Positions 17,698 to 27,849 of a stretch of 64,000 nt of DNA are shown one piece after another (the stretch's first letter is position 1; each line of letters opens with the position of its first letter). The DNA lies in the NCBI GenBank assembly GCA_029880285.1, contig JAOUOS010000002.1:124001-188000 (forward strand). The letters run 5' to 3'. Source of the DNA: Spirochaetia bacterium (GTDB lineage: Bacteria; Spirochaetota; Leptospiria; Turneriellales; JAOUOS01). Both the position numbers and the translations under genes were made by a program. The notes beneath the pieces are model-generated. The model saw nothing but the letters and a program-made list of their open reading frames with translations. It did not search any database and was not told where the DNA came from.

Positions 17698-19070
17698 CTA
17701 ACCATCCTGCCTTTGGTCATTGGTCTTTTACTCTTATCCATAAAACCTTCATAATGCCGCATTATTAGTTGAGATTCAATTTGTTTAAGAGTATCTAAAG
17801 CGACCCCAACAATAATTAATAGTGAGGTACCACCGAATAACTGCGCCATCCCGCCGTATTTTTGCAGATCCCACATCTTCATAATTAAATCAGGAGCTAT
17901 CGCTATAAAAGCCAAAAACATAGCTCCTGACAATGTTATTCTATTTAATATTTTTTCAATATATTCCTGTGTCTGTTGTCCTGGTCTTATTCCTGGTATG
18001 TACCCGCCATTTTTCTTTAATGCCTCAGCTAAATCAGCCGGATTATACTGTATCGCAGTATAAAAATAAGCAAAAAATACAATCATAAGTACATATACTA
18101 TAATATAGGTTAATTTTCCCGGAGCTAAATAAGTTTGTATTATTCGTGCAAATTCTTGATATTCACCACCCAAATAATTAGCTATTTGTGAAGGAAACAT
18201 CATCAATGAAACAGCAAATATAATAGGCATTACATTTGCTGAATTTACTTTAATAGGCAGCGACTGACTAGAGCCCTGAACCATTCTTCTGCCTATAATT
18301 CTTTTACCATATTGCAATGGTATTTTTCTCGTTCCTTCGGTAAGTAATATACTTAATCCCACCATTATTAAAAAAACAGCCAATAGTATTACAGCTAATA
18401 TTACTTCTACCTCAGCTTTTTTCACATCTAGCCAAAAAGCTCCTATAGCCGCAGGAGCACTCGCAATTATATTAGCAAATATTATAAGAGATATTCCATT
18501 ACCAATACCCTTTTCAGTTATTAATTCACCCATCCACATTAAAATAATGGTACCTGTCGTAATTGCAAGCATAGCCATTAAAACAAAACCAATTCCAGTT
18601 CCACCGTCTATTAGCATACTTTCAGAACTTCGGCTTAAAATTTCATTGTGTTTTGACTCAATATAAACAGTTAATCCATATGATTGAGCTGCACAGATTA
18701 GTACGGTCCCATAACGGGTATATTGATTTATTTTTTTTCTGCCATACTCGCCTTCTTTAGACATTTTTTGCAGACTAGGCACAACAACCATCATTAATTG
18801 CATTATAATTGAAGCTGATATATATGGCATAATTCCCAAAGCGAATAGAGATAATCTCTTAAAAGCGCCGCCGGCAAATAAATCTATATAATCTGTTAGT
18901 TCAGGCATTGTTCCTATACTAAACTTCATATATTCATTTAGTATATGATAATTTATTCCTGGGATTGTTATATGAGCACCAAAGCGATATACCATTAATA
19001 TCCCAATGGTAAACAATAATTTGTTTCTTAAATCTGGTACTGAGAATATTGTTGATAAAGTTTTTAACAT
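17694..19070 (-). CDS. secY: Preprotein translocase subunit SecY
   Basis: 458 aa, ten membrane helices expected. It contains family segments such as FALGIMPYISASIIMQL, GERGIGNG-like TEKGIGNGISL, and YFYTAIQYNPADLAEALKK. It forms the Sec channel with SecE. It is located 3 bp after rplO and is translationally coupled to adk. Confidence 0.97.
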   Translation of the reverse strand: MLKTLSTIFSVPDLRNKLLFTIGILMVYRFGAHITIPGINYHILNEYMKFSIGTMPELTDYIDLFAGGAFKRLSLFALGIMPYISASIIMQLMMVVVPSLQKMSKEGEYGRKKINQYTRYGTVLICAAQSYGLTVYIESKHNEILSRSSESMLIDGGTGIGFVLMAMLAITTGTIILMWMGELITEKGIGNGISLIIFANIIASAPAAIGAFWLDVKKAEVEVILAVILLAVFLIMVGLSILLTEGTRKIPLQYGKRIIGRRMVQGSSQSLPIKVNSANVMPIIFAVSLMMFPSQIANYLGGEYQEFARIIQTYLAPGKLTYIIVYVLMIVFFAYFYTAIQYNPADLAEALKKNGGYIPGIRPGQQTQEYIEKILNRITLSGAMFLAFIAIAPDLIMKMWDLQKYGGMAQLFGGTSLLIIVGVALDTLKQIESQLIMRHYEGFMDKSKRPMTKGRMVR

Positions 19071-19073
19071 TGT

Positions 19074-19685
19074 TTATTCATTATTTGGTTTCGTAGTACT
19101 TTCATTTTCTGGCTCTAACTCTTTACTCGTTTTTTCAGCAACTGCTGAAGATTCTTTTCTTGTTTCGACTTTTTCTTTATCATTTTTTTCCGCTTGCTTG
19201 GGTTGTTTATCTTCAAAATATTTAATTGTTAAAGAATTATCAACAGCGATTTTTAGAGCAGATGAGCTTGCTTTATCAACAAATATTGTTTTACCCTTTA
19301 AAATTTTTAAATCTACCTCTTTGGGCAGTGATGCCAATAGTTTTATAGGTAAATTTTCTTTTCTAATTATACCATGGTCAATCAAAACTTTTTTATCAAA
19401 TTCTGCTAAATCTTGTAATTCTTTTTTTAATAATATCTTACTTGCTAAATTTCCTATATTAATAATATTCCAATTTTTTTCAAATATGTTTGTAAAGCCT
19501 CTTTTTGGAACTCTTCGGTAAAGAGGGTTTTGCCCGCCTTCAAAACCAGGGCGAACTCCTCCACCTGATCGGCTTTTCTGCCCGTTTAACCCTCGTCCGC
19601 ATGTTTTGCCTAGTCCTGAACCTGTGCCCCTGCCGACTCTTTTTCTTTTTCTTACAGCGTTTTTATTTGGCTTTAATATACTCAC
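19074..19685 (-). CDS. rplO: 50S ribosomal protein L15 with acidic/Lys tail
   Basis: 203 aa against the usual 145-150. The N-terminal part is typical: [19 protein letters not shown] and [18 protein letters not shown]. From about residue 155 the chain becomes a low-complexity Lys/Glu/Ser/Thr tail of about 50 residues with no sequence signature. The gene lies between rpmD and secY. Confidence 0.95.
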   Translation of the reverse strand: MSILKPNKNAVRKRKRVGRGTGSGLGKTCGRGLNGQKSRSGGGVRPGFEGGQNPLYRRVPKRGFTNIFEKNWNIINIGNLASKILLKKELQDLAEFDKKVLIDHGIIRKENLPIKLLASLPKEVDLKILKGKTIFVDKASSSALKIAVDNSLTIKYFEDKQPKQAEKNDKEKVETRKESSAVAEKTSKELEPENESTTKPNNE

Positions 19686-19686
19686 T

Positions 19687-19878
19687 TTAGTTTAATTCCT
19701 CTACACTCACTAAAAAATTTACCTTATTAATCATTCCACTAATTTGAGGTGTAATTTTATGCTCTCTTGATTTTCCAATTCTTCCCAAACCAAGTCCTTT
19801 TAGCGTATTTATCTGCCTATCCGTTCGGCCTATGCAGCTTTTAATTTGTGTAATTTTTACTTTCTTCTCTTTACTCAT
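19687..19878 (-). CDS. rpmD: 50S ribosomal protein L30
   Basis: 63 aa, normal length. [21 protein letters not shown] followed by [12 protein letters not shown] identifies L30. One base separates it from rplO and 10 bp from rpsE. Confidence 0.94.
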   Translation of the reverse strand: MSKEKKVKITQIKSCIGRTDRQINTLKGLGLGRIGKSREHKITPQISGMINKVNFLVSVEELN

Positions 19879-19888
19879 ATATTCTTAC

Positions 19889-20770
19889 TTATTCATTATT
19901 TTCTGCTATTTCTGATTTTTGGGTATTTGAGTCTTGGCTTTCGGTATTTTCACTACTCGTATCTTTTGCTTGCTCTGGTTCTTTTACATCTTCAGTTTTT
20001 TCTGCAGAATCTTTTTCTACTGTTTCTTGTACTTGCTTAGGTTTTGTTTTTTCTGCAATTTTTATCTTAGATTCTTTTATAATTTCTTCTTTAGTTTTTG
20101 TCTTTACTTTTTCTGTTTCTGAATCTGTCTTTAATTTGGCGTCTTGATCTAATTTTTCATTAGTCGATGTCAAAATACCTAGCTGGGCTCTTTTTTCTTC
20201 TCTTCTTTTTTTACTATAAGTACCAAACATTTCTGGCAATGTAATTGATCTTCTTGCCTTTGCCTCTTCAATAGTTAAAAGTTTTTGAAGACCGTTTGCC
20301 GTAGCTTTAATTACATTTAACGCATTAGACGAAGCCAATACTTTTGTTAATATATCATGAATTCCACCTAGTTCTACAACAGCTTTCACTGCCTCACCCC
20401 CAATAATTCCCGTACCGGGTGAACAAGGTTTTAATAAGACACGCGCAGATTTAAACTTACCTACCACCTCATGTGTAATTGTTGTTCCGTTTCTTCTAAC
20501 TTTAAATAAATTCTTTTTGCCATCTTCTATGCTTTTTCTTATGGCCTCTGGTACTTCTTTAGCCTTACCAAACCCAATACCTACATATGAATCGCCATCA
20601 CCGACAACCGTTAACGCGTTAAATGAAAATCTTCGTCCGCCTTTTACGACTTTTGCCACTCGCCCCATTTTAACGACTTTTTCGCTCAATTCAATTTCAT
20701 TTGAATCGATCATAACAACATTTCGTCTTACGGTTTCTCGTTTATTTGTTTTTTTCCCTCTTTTATTCAT
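19889..20770 (-). CDS. rpsE: 30S ribosomal protein S5 with long charged tail
   Basis: 293 aa, whereas S5 is usually about 165. Residues about 20-185 are the canonical protein: [34 protein letters not shown] and [19 protein letters not shown]. The last 100 residues are an unstructured, Glu/Lys/Thr/Ser-rich extension. S5 takes part in decoding accuracy and mRNA helicase activity of the 30S; the tail would project from the ribosome. It lies between rplR and rpmD. Confidence 0.95.
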   Translation of the reverse strand: MNKRGKKTNKRETVRRNVVMIDSNEIELSEKVVKMGRVAKVVKGGRRFSFNALTVVGDGDSYVGIGFGKAKEVPEAIRKSIEDGKKNLFKVRRNGTTITHEVVGKFKSARVLLKPCSPGTGIIGGEAVKAVVELGGIHDILTKVLASSNALNVIKATANGLQKLLTIEEAKARRSITLPEMFGTYSKKRREEKRAQLGILTSTNEKLDQDAKLKTDSETEKVKTKTKEEIIKESKIKIAEKTKPKQVQETVEKDSAEKTEDVKEPEQAKDTSSENTESQDSNTQKSEIAENNE

Positions 20771-20794
20771 ATTATCCTTAAGTTAATTATAAGT

Positions 20795-21172
20795 TTATAA
20801 CTGCATACCTTTTTCACGCATTCTTTCGGCAAACTCTTTTACTCTTCCGTGATATAACCTTTGCCCTCTATCAAAAACAAATTTTTCTTTGTCTTTTATT
20901 TTCTTTTCTTTTAATTTCTCAGTAAAATCGTCCGCTAATTTCTTCGCTGCTTCTTTATTTTTAACAGCATTTGTTTTACTGGTCTTATTCGAACCTGATG
21001 AAACTGTTACAATTGTTTTGCCAGACAAATCATCAATTAGCTGTGCATACATATATCTATTTGAAATATGAAGATATATTCTTTTTCTTTGAGCCTTATT
21101 TTTTTCTTTAACTTTATATCTAGCCCTATCTTTTCTTCTTTGCTGTAAATCTTTTGTAGTGACTTGTCCCAT
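20795..21172 (-). CDS. rplR: 50S ribosomal protein L18
   Basis: 125 aa. IYLHISNRYMYAQLIDD and the C-terminal FDRGQRLYHGRVKEFAERMRE are the 5S-rRNA-binding L18 features. The N-terminal 30 residues are very basic. It is in the standard position between rplF and rpsE. Confidence 0.95.
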   Translation of the reverse strand: MGQVTTKDLQQRRKDRARYKVKEKNKAQRKRIYLHISNRYMYAQLIDDLSGKTIVTVSSGSNKTSKTNAVKNKEAAKKLADDFTEKLKEKKIKDKEKFVFDRGQRLYHGRVKEFAERMREKGMQL

Positions 21173-21199
21173 AATTTATTTAATAATCCTTATAATTTG

Positions 21200-21736
21200 T
21201 TATTTACCTGTTTTACCAGCTTTTCTTCTAACATATTCATCTTCATATCTTACACCTTTACCCTTATATGGCTCTGGTGGACGAAATTTTCTTATTTGCG
21301 CCGCAGTCTCACCTACTCTCTGTTTATCAATACCAGATACTATAACTTTTGTGGGTTCTGGAATTTCTATTGTCACGTCAGCAGGAACAGGAAAATTTAT
21401 TTCATGTGAAAACCCTAAGCTTAACGAAAGATCACTACCTTTCTTTTGCGCTCTATAACCTACACCCTGTAGTATTAAAGTTTTTTTAAAGCCTTCTGAA
21501 ACACCATTAACAGAATTAGCTAAAAGAGCCCTTACAAGTCCGTGTTTTGCCTTCTTTTCTTTATCATCTGCATTTCTTGTAACTGCCAAAAAACTTTCTT
21601 CTTGCTTTACTAAAATACCTTCAAATAAAGGGACTTCAAGTTTTCCTTTTGAGCCAGTAACTACAATCTTTTCTTTTTCAAGGCTTATACTTACGCCAGT
21701 TGGAACTTTTATTTTTCTAATACCTATTCGAGACAT
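21200..21736 (-). CDS. rplF: 50S ribosomal protein L6
   Basis: 178 aa. MSRIGIRKIKVPTGVSI and the C-terminal FRPPEPYKGKGVRYEDEYVR are diagnostic. Two tandem L6 folds are expected, near the GTPase-associated centre of the 50S. Nine bp separate it from rpsH. Confidence 0.96.
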   Translation of the reverse strand: MSRIGIRKIKVPTGVSISLEKEKIVVTGSKGKLEVPLFEGILVKQEESFLAVTRNADDKEKKAKHGLVRALLANSVNGVSEGFKKTLILQGVGYRAQKKGSDLSLSLGFSHEINFPVPADVTIEIPEPTKVIVSGIDKQRVGETAAQIRKFRPPEPYKGKGVRYEDEYVRRKAGKTGK

Positions 21737-21745
21737 ACTAATTTA

Positions 21746-22141
21746 TTACCATACCTCACAAATATATTCACCGCCAACATGCTGAAACTTTGCTTCTTTA
21801 CCAGTTATTACCCCTTTAGGTGTTGATAAAATATTTATACCTATATTGTTTAACACAGGTTTTATATTTTTCCACGATACATATACTCTTCTACCTGGCG
21901 TAGATATCTTTCGAATACCCTGAATAACTGGAGCTCCCTTATGGTACTTAAGTGTAATTACTGCCTTTTTTTTCATTTTATCATTTTCTTTTTGAAACGA
22001 TTCTATAAAGCCTTCATTTTTTAATATTTCTAAAATTGATTCTAGCATTTTATTGCTTTTTATTGATACTGCCTCATGTCCCGCCTTTTGAGCGTTCCTT
22101 ATACATGTTAAAGCATCTGATATTTGATCATTTAAACTCAT
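21746..22141 (-). CDS. rpsH: 30S ribosomal protein S8
   Basis: 131 aa. It begins with DQISDALTCIRNAQKAGH and ends with KEAKFQHVGGEYICEVW, the conserved S8 C-terminus (STPKGVITGKEA). S8 binds helix 21 of 16S rRNA and can act as a translational repressor of the spc operon. Confidence 0.96.
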   Translation of the reverse strand: MSLNDQISDALTCIRNAQKAGHEAVSIKSNKMLESILEILKNEGFIESFQKENDKMKKKAVITLKYHKGAPVIQGIRKISTPGRRVYVSWKNIKPVLNNIGINILSTPKGVITGKEAKFQHVGGEYICEVW

Positions 22142-22152
22142 ATTTATTTACC

Positions 22153-22338
22153 CTACCAAGACGATTTGGTTACTCCAGGAATTATGCCAGAAGAAGCTGC
22201 CTTTCTGAAGCATATTCGGCACATATCAAATCTACGAATATATCCCCGCGATCTTCCACATATTGGACATCTATTATACTTTCTAACCATAAATTTTGCT
22301 TCTCTTTGCTGTTTTACTCTAGATGATTTTTTTGCCAT
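22153..22338 (-). CDS. rpsN: 30S ribosomal protein S14 type Z
   Basis: 61 aa, the short zinc-dependent form. Zinc ligands are in CPICGR and CRICFRK. The end [14 protein letters not shown] is conserved. The zinc form is common in spirochaetes, Firmicutes and other groups, unlike the long zinc-free form of enterobacteria. It lies between rplE and rpsH. Confidence 0.97.
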   Translation of the reverse strand: MAKKSSRVKQQREAKFMVRKYNRCPICGRSRGYIRRFDMCRICFRKAASSGIIPGVTKSSW

Positions 22339-22350
22339 ATTATGCCTGTT

Positions 22351-22923
22351 TTAGTTCTTTTTTAAAGGAAAATTAAATTTTTCTAATAATTTAATTGAAT
22401 CTTCTTTACCCCTTGATTTTATTACCAATGTTATATCCATACCATGAACTTGTTCTACTTTATCAAAATTTATCTCAGGAAAAATAATTTGTTCTTTAAT
22501 TCCTATGGTATAATTGCCGTTTTTATCAAAACTTTTTCTGCTTAAACCATTAAAATCTCTAACTCTTGGTAAAGCTACATTTACTAACCTATCTAAAAAT
22601 TCGTACATTTTTTTTGAACGAAGGGTAACTTTTGATCCAATTACTACATTCTCTCTTAGCTTAAAACCTGCTATTGCTTTTTTTGCCTTTGTTTTAACAG
22701 GAGCCTGCCCTGTTATGGCCGAAAGTTCTTCACATACAGTATCAACAAATTTTGGATTTTGCAAAGCTCTACCTGCCCCTACGTTTACAACAATCTTCTC
22801 GATACGAGGAGCCTGCATAATTGTCGCCAAATTTAACTCTTTTGCAAGCTCTTTAGCGTACTTATCTTTATAATCTTTTTGAAGTCTGGGAGAATCAATT
22901 TTTTTTTCTTTATTTTCTGCCAT
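22351..22923 (-). CDS. rplE: 50S ribosomal protein L5
   Basis: 190 aa with a short charged N-terminal extension. APRIEKIVVNVGAGRA, LRKKMYEFLDRL-like RSKKMYEFLDRLVNVALPRV, and GIKEQIIFPEI are typical. It binds 5S rRNA and contacts P-site tRNA. Two bp separate it from rplX. Confidence 0.96.
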   Translation of the reverse strand: MAENKEKKIDSPRLQKDYKDKYAKELAKELNLATIMQAPRIEKIVVNVGAGRALQNPKFVDTVCEELSAITGQAPVKTKAKKAIAGFKLRENVVIGSKVTLRSKKMYEFLDRLVNVALPRVRDFNGLSRKSFDKNGNYTIGIKEQIIFPEINFDKVEQVHGMDITLVIKSRGKEDSIKLLEKFNFPLKKN

Positions 22924-22925
22924 GA

Positions 22926-23267
22926 TTAGTCAATTTCCCTGCCTGACAACGCTGCTACCCGAACTTTTTTGCCAGACTTATCTAAATTCATTTTTATTTT
23001 AGTGCCTTTTTTTTCTTTACTGTCATAATACTGTATATTAGATATATGAAGCGAAGCCTCTACTTCTATAATCCCACCCTTTGGGTTTTCTTGAGTTGGC
23101 CTCGCGAATCTTTTTCTAAGGTTAACGCCCTGAACAATTACTCTCCCGCTATTTTTATTTATGGCTAAAACCTTACCTCTTTGTTTTCTATTTTTGCCGG
23201 CAATTACTATTACCTCATCATTAACTTTTATTCTTGTGCTTATCTTTTTTGTATTTTCTTTTTTCAT
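22926..23267 (-). CDS. rplX: 50S ribosomal protein L24
   Basis: 113 aa. The KOW motif is in KVNDEVIVIAGKNRKQRGKV, followed by GVNLRKRFARPTQ. It is an assembly initiator for the 50S. It lies between rplN and rplE. Confidence 0.95.
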   Translation of the reverse strand: MKKENTKKISTRIKVNDEVIVIAGKNRKQRGKVLAINKNSGRVIVQGVNLRKRFARPTQENPKGGIIEVEASLHISNIQYYDSKEKKGTKIKMNLDKSGKKVRVAALSGREID

Positions 23268-23275
23268 ATAATTAA

Positions 23276-23668
23276 TTACAATACTTCAGGCGCGAGCGAT
23301 ACAATTTTCATAAAATTCTTTTCTCTTAACTCTCTCGCGACAGGACCAAATATTCTTGTTCCTTTAGGATTATTCTGATTATCTATTAGCGCGCAGGCAT
23401 TATCATCAAAGCGTATATAAGAGCCATCACTTCTTCTGGTTTCTTTTCTTGTTCTTACAATAACAGCTTGCACAACTTGTTTTTTGTGATCTTTTTTACC
23501 GGCTGTATCTTTAATACCATAAGCAGGCGTGGCCTTTTTTACAGCCGCAATTACAATATCGCCAATACGAGCATATCTTTTTCTTGAACCACCAATAACT
23601 TTTATAATTTGAACTTTTCTTGCTCCGCTGTTATCAGCTACATTTAAATATGATTGCATTTGTAACAT
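23276..23668 (-). CDS. rplN: 50S ribosomal protein L14
   Basis: 130 aa; the start at 23668 aligns with the family N-terminus ([15 protein letters not shown]). [22 protein letters not shown] and GPVARELR are conserved. It contacts the 30S in an intersubunit bridge. Confidence 0.96.
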   Translation of the reverse strand: MLQMQSYLNVADNSGARKVQIIKVIGGSRKRYARIGDIVIAAVKKATPAYGIKDTAGKKDHKKQVVQAVIVRTRKETRRSDGSYIRFDDNACALIDNQNNPKGTRIFGPVARELREKNFMKIVSLAPEVL

Positions 23669-23684
23669 TAAATTACCTCTAAAA

Positions 23685-23939
23685 CTACGCTACTACCTCA
23701 GGACGGTTTACTACTTGAACCAATACGTATCTTTTTCTTTTTGAAAGTGGTTTTGTTTCTCTAATTTGCACAACATCACCTTCTTTCGCTTCATTTTTTT
23801 CGTCGTGAGCAACTACTTTAATACTACGTCTTATTGTTTTTTTGTAGCGCTTATCTGTTTTTCTATAGTCTATTCTCACAACAATACTCTTTTCCATTTT
23901 ATCAGATACCACTATACCTTTTCTTTGTTTACTTGTCAT
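23685..23939 (-). CDS. rpsQ: 30S ribosomal protein S17
   Basis: 84 aa. [19 protein letters not shown] and the C-terminal [20 protein letters not shown] are typical of the S17 OB-fold. It is in the normal position between rpmC and rplN. Confidence 0.96.
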   Translation of the reverse strand: MTSKQRKGIVVSDKMEKSIVVRIDYRKTDKRYKKTIRRSIKVVAHDEKNEAKEGDVVQIRETKPLSKRKRYVLVQVVNRPEVVA

Positions 23940-23955
23940 ATATTTTTAATACTTA

Positions 23956-24207
23956 TTAATTAGATTCTGAAACTTGTGCTTTTTCTTTTATAAGCCTTAA
24001 TCTCTGCACAGTTAATATACGTGCAATATTCTTTTTAAGTGATTTGAATTTACTAAAATTAGTAAAACCCGAAGTCGCTGTTTTAAATCTAGCTTCTTGA
24101 AGTTCTTTTTTTGAGTCTACTAAAATCTTTTCAAGTTCTTTATCTGTCATCTCATGAAATGAACTTGATTTTTTCAATTCGCCTTTTGTTTTTCCTTTAA
24201 TTGCCAT
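23956..24207 (-). CDS. rpmC: 50S ribosomal protein L29
   Basis: 83 aa, about 15 longer than usual because of an N-terminal Lys/Ser-rich stretch before the family start (around FHEMTDKELEK). FKTATSGFTNF and KKNIARILTVQRLR form the helical hairpin. L29 lies at the tunnel exit. A 62-bp gap separates it from rplP. Confidence 0.92.
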   Translation of the reverse strand: MAIKGKTKGELKKSSSFHEMTDKELEKILVDSKKELQEARFKTATSGFTNFSKFKSLKKNIARILTVQRLRLIKEKAQVSESN

Positions 24208-24269
24208 AATATATTAATCCATTTTTTATTTTCGCGTCACCCCGTCAATTAGTTACATCTTAAGCTGTA

Positions 24270-24680
24270 TCAACCTTCTCTCTTAACAATTTTACATCTT
24301 AAGGGTAATTTTGCAGCAGCCCTTTTTAAGGCTTCACTCATAAGTTCTTCGCTTGCACCGCTCATTTCAAACATTATTTTACCCGGTTTTACCAAAGATA
24401 CATAATACTCAGGACTACCCTTACCTTTTCCCATTCTTGTTTCAGCGGGTTTTTTGGTAACCGGTCGGTCTGGAAATATTCTAATCCAGACTTTGGCTCC
24501 TCTTTTTACATGCCTTGTCATTGCTGTTCTGGCGGCTTCTATTTGTCTTGAAGTAAGCCTGTTTGCTGTCATAGCCTTTAAGCCTATTTCTCCAAAAGTT
24601 ATTTCATTGCCGCCCTTAGACAAGCCTCTTAATCGGCCGGTATGAGGTCTTCTCCATTTAACTTTTTTGGGTGATAACAT
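24270..24680 (-). CDS. rplP: 50S ribosomal protein L16
   Basis: 136 aa. [35 protein letters not shown] and [19 protein letters not shown] are the conserved A-site-facing L16 segments. It is in the standard position between rpsC and rpmC. Confidence 0.97.
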   Translation of the reverse strand: MLSPKKVKWRRPHTGRLRGLSKGGNEITFGEIGLKAMTANRLTSRQIEAARTAMTRHVKRGAKVWIRIFPDRPVTKKPAETRMGKGKGSPEYYVSLVKPGKIMFEMSGASEELMSEALKRAAAKLPLRCKIVKREG

Positions 24681-24701
24681 ATAATTACATCCTTAAATAA
24701 A

Positions 24702-25379
24702 TCAGCTTTCTCTTCTTTTTACCAGATATCTGTCTTCTTCGCCTGAGGCAGATTCCAGATAATCACCATGATACAGCCATACTTTTATACCAATTTTACC
24801 AAATGTTGTATCAGCTTCTGCAAATCCATAATCAATAATAGCTCTTAAAGTATGAAGCGGAACTCTTCCTTCTAGATATTGTTCGGTTCTGGCCATATCA
24901 GCACCATTCAGGCGTCCCGATACCATTATTTTTACTCCCTGAACTCCCGCTCTTATAGAAGCCCTAAGCGCCTGTTTCATTGCTCTTCTAAACTGTATTC
25001 TTTCTTCTAATTGAAGTGCCACGTTTTCTGCAAGTGCTTGCGCCGCAGCGTCAGGTTTTGAAACTTCAATTATTTTTACTTCTAACGGCTTAGTTACTAT
25101 TTTTGATAAATCTGCCTTTAATGCTTCAATGTTTTTTCCTCTTTGACCTATTATAAGACCAGGTTTTACGCTATGAAGCTTTATATGTATTTTTTCAGGG
25201 AATCTTTCTATACCGACTTTAACAACGCCAGACTTATTAAATCTTTTTTTTATTTCATTTCTTACTCTCAGATCTTCATGTAATATCTTTGCATAATTTT
25301 CTTTTCGCGCATACCATACCGAATCCCAAGTTCTATTAATTTTTAATCGTAGGCCTATTGGATTTGTCTTTTGTCCCAT
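24702..25379 (-). CDS. rpsC: 30S ribosomal protein S3
   Basis: 225 aa. The start [20 protein letters not shown], the KH motif [18 protein letters not shown] and the C-terminal [20 protein letters not shown] identify S3. It lies at the mRNA entry tunnel. Eight bp separate it from rplV. Confidence 0.97.
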   Translation of the reverse strand: MGQKTNPIGLRLKINRTWDSVWYARKENYAKILHEDLRVRNEIKKRFNKSGVVKVGIERFPEKIHIKLHSVKPGLIIGQRGKNIEALKADLSKIVTKPLEVKIIEVSKPDAAAQALAENVALQLEERIQFRRAMKQALRASIRAGVQGVKIMVSGRLNGADMARTEQYLEGRVPLHTLRAIIDYGFAEADTTFGKIGIKVWLYHGDYLESASGEEDRYLVKRRES

Positions 25380-25387
25380 AATTATCC

Positions 25388-25723
25388 TTATTCATCAGAT
25401 AACACAACAGTTATCTTACTTGTTCTTCTTAAAATTCTATCTGCTCTTCCTCTTGCCCGCGGCATAAACCGCTTCCATACTGGTCCTGCGTCTACGAAAA
25501 TCTTCTTTACATATAAATCTTTTTCTGCTACATCTGGATTAAATACTTTCGCGTTTGCAGCAGCGCTTTTAACAATTTTCAATATTATTTTACCAGCTTT
25601 TTTTTGTACATTACTAAGTATATCTACTGCTTCAAGAAAGTCATAACCCCTCACTTCATCAGCCACAAGCCTGACTTTCTGAGGCGACATTCTAATATGA
25701 GAACCGCTTGCTTTAATATCCAT
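25388..25723 (-). CDS. rplV: 50S ribosomal protein L22
   Basis: 111 aa. [16 protein letters not shown] and the tip of the tunnel-lining hairpin [17 protein letters not shown] are conserved, the macrolide-sensitive region of L22. It lies between rpsS and rpsC. Confidence 0.96.
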   Translation of the reverse strand: MDIKASGSHIRMSPQKVRLVADEVRGYDFLEAVDILSNVQKKAGKIILKIVKSAAANAKVFNPDVAEKDLYVKKIFVDAGPVWKRFMPRARGRADRILRRTSKITVVLSDE

Positions 25724-25745
25724 CTTTACCTTTCTTTGTTCCTAT

Positions 25746-26021
25746 TTAAGACTTTTTCTTGTCTAAACTAGTATGCCCTCTATAGGTTCTTGTAGGAGCA
25801 AATTCACCTAACTTATGACCGACAATATTTTCATTAATAAAAACCGGTATAAATTTATTTCCATTATGAACTAAAAATGTCATTCCGATCATCTCAGGAA
25901 ATATCGTTGACCTTCTTGACCACGTCTTTATTGGCTTTTTATCACCGCCGGCTTTTGCTTTTTCAACCTTCTTAAAAAGATGTGCGTCTATAAAAGGTCC
26001 TTTTTTTACTGATCTTGCCAT
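25746..26021 (-). CDS. rpsS: 30S ribosomal protein S19
   Basis: 91 aa. [33 protein letters not shown] and [16 protein letters not shown] are canonical. It is a head protein that pairs with S13. It lies 13 bp after rplB. Confidence 0.97.
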   Translation of the reverse strand: MARSVKKGPFIDAHLFKKVEKAKAGGDKKPIKTWSRRSTIFPEMIGMTFLVHNGNKFIPVFINENIVGHKLGEFAPTRTYRGHTSLDKKKS

Positions 26022-26034
26022 TTTATACCTTTAT

Positions 26035-26862
26035 TTATTTTGTCTTTCTACTTATTATAAATTTTTCACTATTTTTCTTTTTATTTCTAGTTTTCTTACC
26101 TTTTGTTGGCTTTCCCCATGGACTAACAGGATGTCTACCGCCTGATGACTTACCTTCACCACCCCCCAAAGGATGATCTACCGGATTCATAGCAACACCT
26201 CTTACTTTTGGTCTTTTGCCCATCCAACGACTTCTGCCTGCCTTGCCAATACTTAATAACTCATGCTCACCATTGCTTACAATTCCTATTGTTGCCATAC
26301 ATTTACCATGAATTTTTCTAACTTCTCCTGAAGGCATTTTAATTACAATATATTCTCCGTCTTTACCTGAAATTGTCCCAAAAGTACCCGCAGATCTTGC
26401 CATTTGAGCGCCTTTACCTGGATGTAATTCTATATTATGTACATTTGTTCCCATTGGTATACTGCCTAAAGGAGCCGCATTACCAATCTCAAGCTCTACT
26501 TTCTCAGAAGCTGTAACTGTACTGCCTACTTTAAGCGCGTCTGGCGCTATAATATATCTTCTTTCGCCATCAGCATAACATAATCTTGCAATATTAGCTG
26601 TTCTATTAGGATCATATTCAATCTTCTCAACTTTCGCCGGAATATCTTTTTTATCTCTTTTAAAATCTATTATACGATATCTTCTTTTATGTCCGCCGCC
26701 CCTTCTTCTTACAGTAATGCTACCAGAGTTATTTCTTCCTGCTTTTTCTTTATACGGAGCAATTAATGATCTTAAAGGCTCATTTTTAGTAGATTCTAAT
26801 GTTTTTATTACGTTTTTATACCGCTGCGCGGGTGTAGTTGGTTTAAATCTTTTTACTGCCAT
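26035..26862 (-). CDS. rplB: 50S ribosomal protein L2
   Basis: 275 aa, normal length. The conserved [19 protein letters not shown] segment contains the His near the peptidyl transferase centre; [18 protein letters not shown] is the RNA-binding part. The ATG overlaps the rplW stop by one base. Confidence 0.98.
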   Translation of the reverse strand: MAVKRFKPTTPAQRYKNVIKTLESTKNEPLRSLIAPYKEKAGRNNSGSITVRRRGGGHKRRYRIIDFKRDKKDIPAKVEKIEYDPNRTANIARLCYADGERRYIIAPDALKVGSTVTASEKVELEIGNAAPLGSIPMGTNVHNIELHPGKGAQMARSAGTFGTISGKDGEYIVIKMPSGEVRKIHGKCMATIGIVSNGEHELLSIGKAGRSRWMGKRPKVRGVAMNPVDHPLGGGEGKSSGGRHPVSPWGKPTKGKKTRNKKKNSEKFIISRKTK

Positions 26863-27146
26863 TATACCCCCTCAAATATTTCTATTTTATCTTTTTTATT
26901 TAGAAACACATACGCCTTCTTTTTTGAAGATGTTCTTCCTAAACCATATCTATTTGTTTTAGTTTTACCACGGGTCCTGGCTACGTTTACTTTTACCGGC
27001 TTTACTCCATAAATTTTTTCGATAACAGACGATACCATTTTTTTATTAGCTCTCTTATCTATCTCAAAAACATAAATACTTTTTTCTCTCAAGGCTTCTG
27101 CCTTTTCTGTAATAATAGGCTTTTTTAATACATCGTATATATTCAT
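26862..27146 (-). CDS. rplW: 50S ribosomal protein L23
   Basis: 94 aa. [17 protein letters not shown] and the strand [16 protein letters not shown] are typical. L23 is at the tunnel exit, docking SRP and trigger factor. It shares one base with rplB. Confidence 0.95.
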   Translation of the reverse strand: MNIYDVLKKPIITEKAEALREKSIYVFEIDKRANKKMVSSVIEKIYGVKPVKVNVARTRGKTKTNRYGLGRTSSKKKAYVFLNKKDKIEIFEGV

Positions 27147-27162
27147 AATAATCTCTTAACAA

Positions 27163-27840
27163 TTACTTTTTATTTAATTTTCCAAATGCTTCTTGCGTAA
27201 TCACAATTCCATGTGAATAAAAAAGAGGCAGAGCTGCCAATCTTTCTATATGAAGCATTTCTATCCAGGGTATATTTTTTACAGATTTTTTATATTCAGG
27301 AGCATCTAAATCTACTAACACAGCTATTTTTTTCCGTTTATCATTGCTATTGGCCCTTATTTTCTTATTAGCTTCGTATTCTTTCGCGAAAGAAGAACCT
27401 TTCACGACCTTCTCAAAAATCTCAAAAGCTTTTTTAGTACTAATGCCTTCTGATTTCCAGTTTTCTAAAATAACTATTTTTTTCTCACCAGCTTTTTTAG
27501 CAACAATATGATTTATTCCTACTCTTTTCTTTTTGGCCCCAATCCCTTCAGTGTAACATCTTGGCTGCGGCCCAAAAATTGTACCACCTCCACGCCATAC
27601 CGGCGAACGATTACTGCCTGAACGGGCTCTACCCGTACCTTTTTGACGCCATGGTTTAGCCCCGCCGCCACTTACTTCACCTTTTTCTTTTGTTTTATGG
27701 GTACCCTGTCTTTTCGCGGCATGCTCAGCCTTGACAACTTCCCAAATTAAATGTTCATTTATCTTATCAATACTAAATGCGGCTGGCAGTTTTTTTTCGC
27801 CAACTTTCTTACCTTGAGAATCAATAACTTCTATATTCAT
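27163..27840 (-). CDS. rplD: 50S ribosomal protein L4
   Basis: 225 aa. The loop KPWRQKGTGRARSGSNRSP with WRGGGTIFGPQPR is the tunnel-lining extension. In other bacteria L4 can repress the S10 operon; nothing in the sequence proves it here. It lies 9 bp after rplC. Confidence 0.96.
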   Translation of the reverse strand: MNIEVIDSQGKKVGEKKLPAAFSIDKINEHLIWEVVKAEHAAKRQGTHKTKEKGEVSGGGAKPWRQKGTGRARSGSNRSPVWRGGGTIFGPQPRCYTEGIGAKKKRVGINHIVAKKAGEKKIVILENWKSEGISTKKAFEIFEKVVKGSSFAKEYEANKKIRANSNDKRKKIAVLVDLDAPEYKKSVKNIPWIEMLHIERLAALPLFYSHGIVITQEAFGKLNKK

Positions 27841-27849
27841 AATTTTTCT

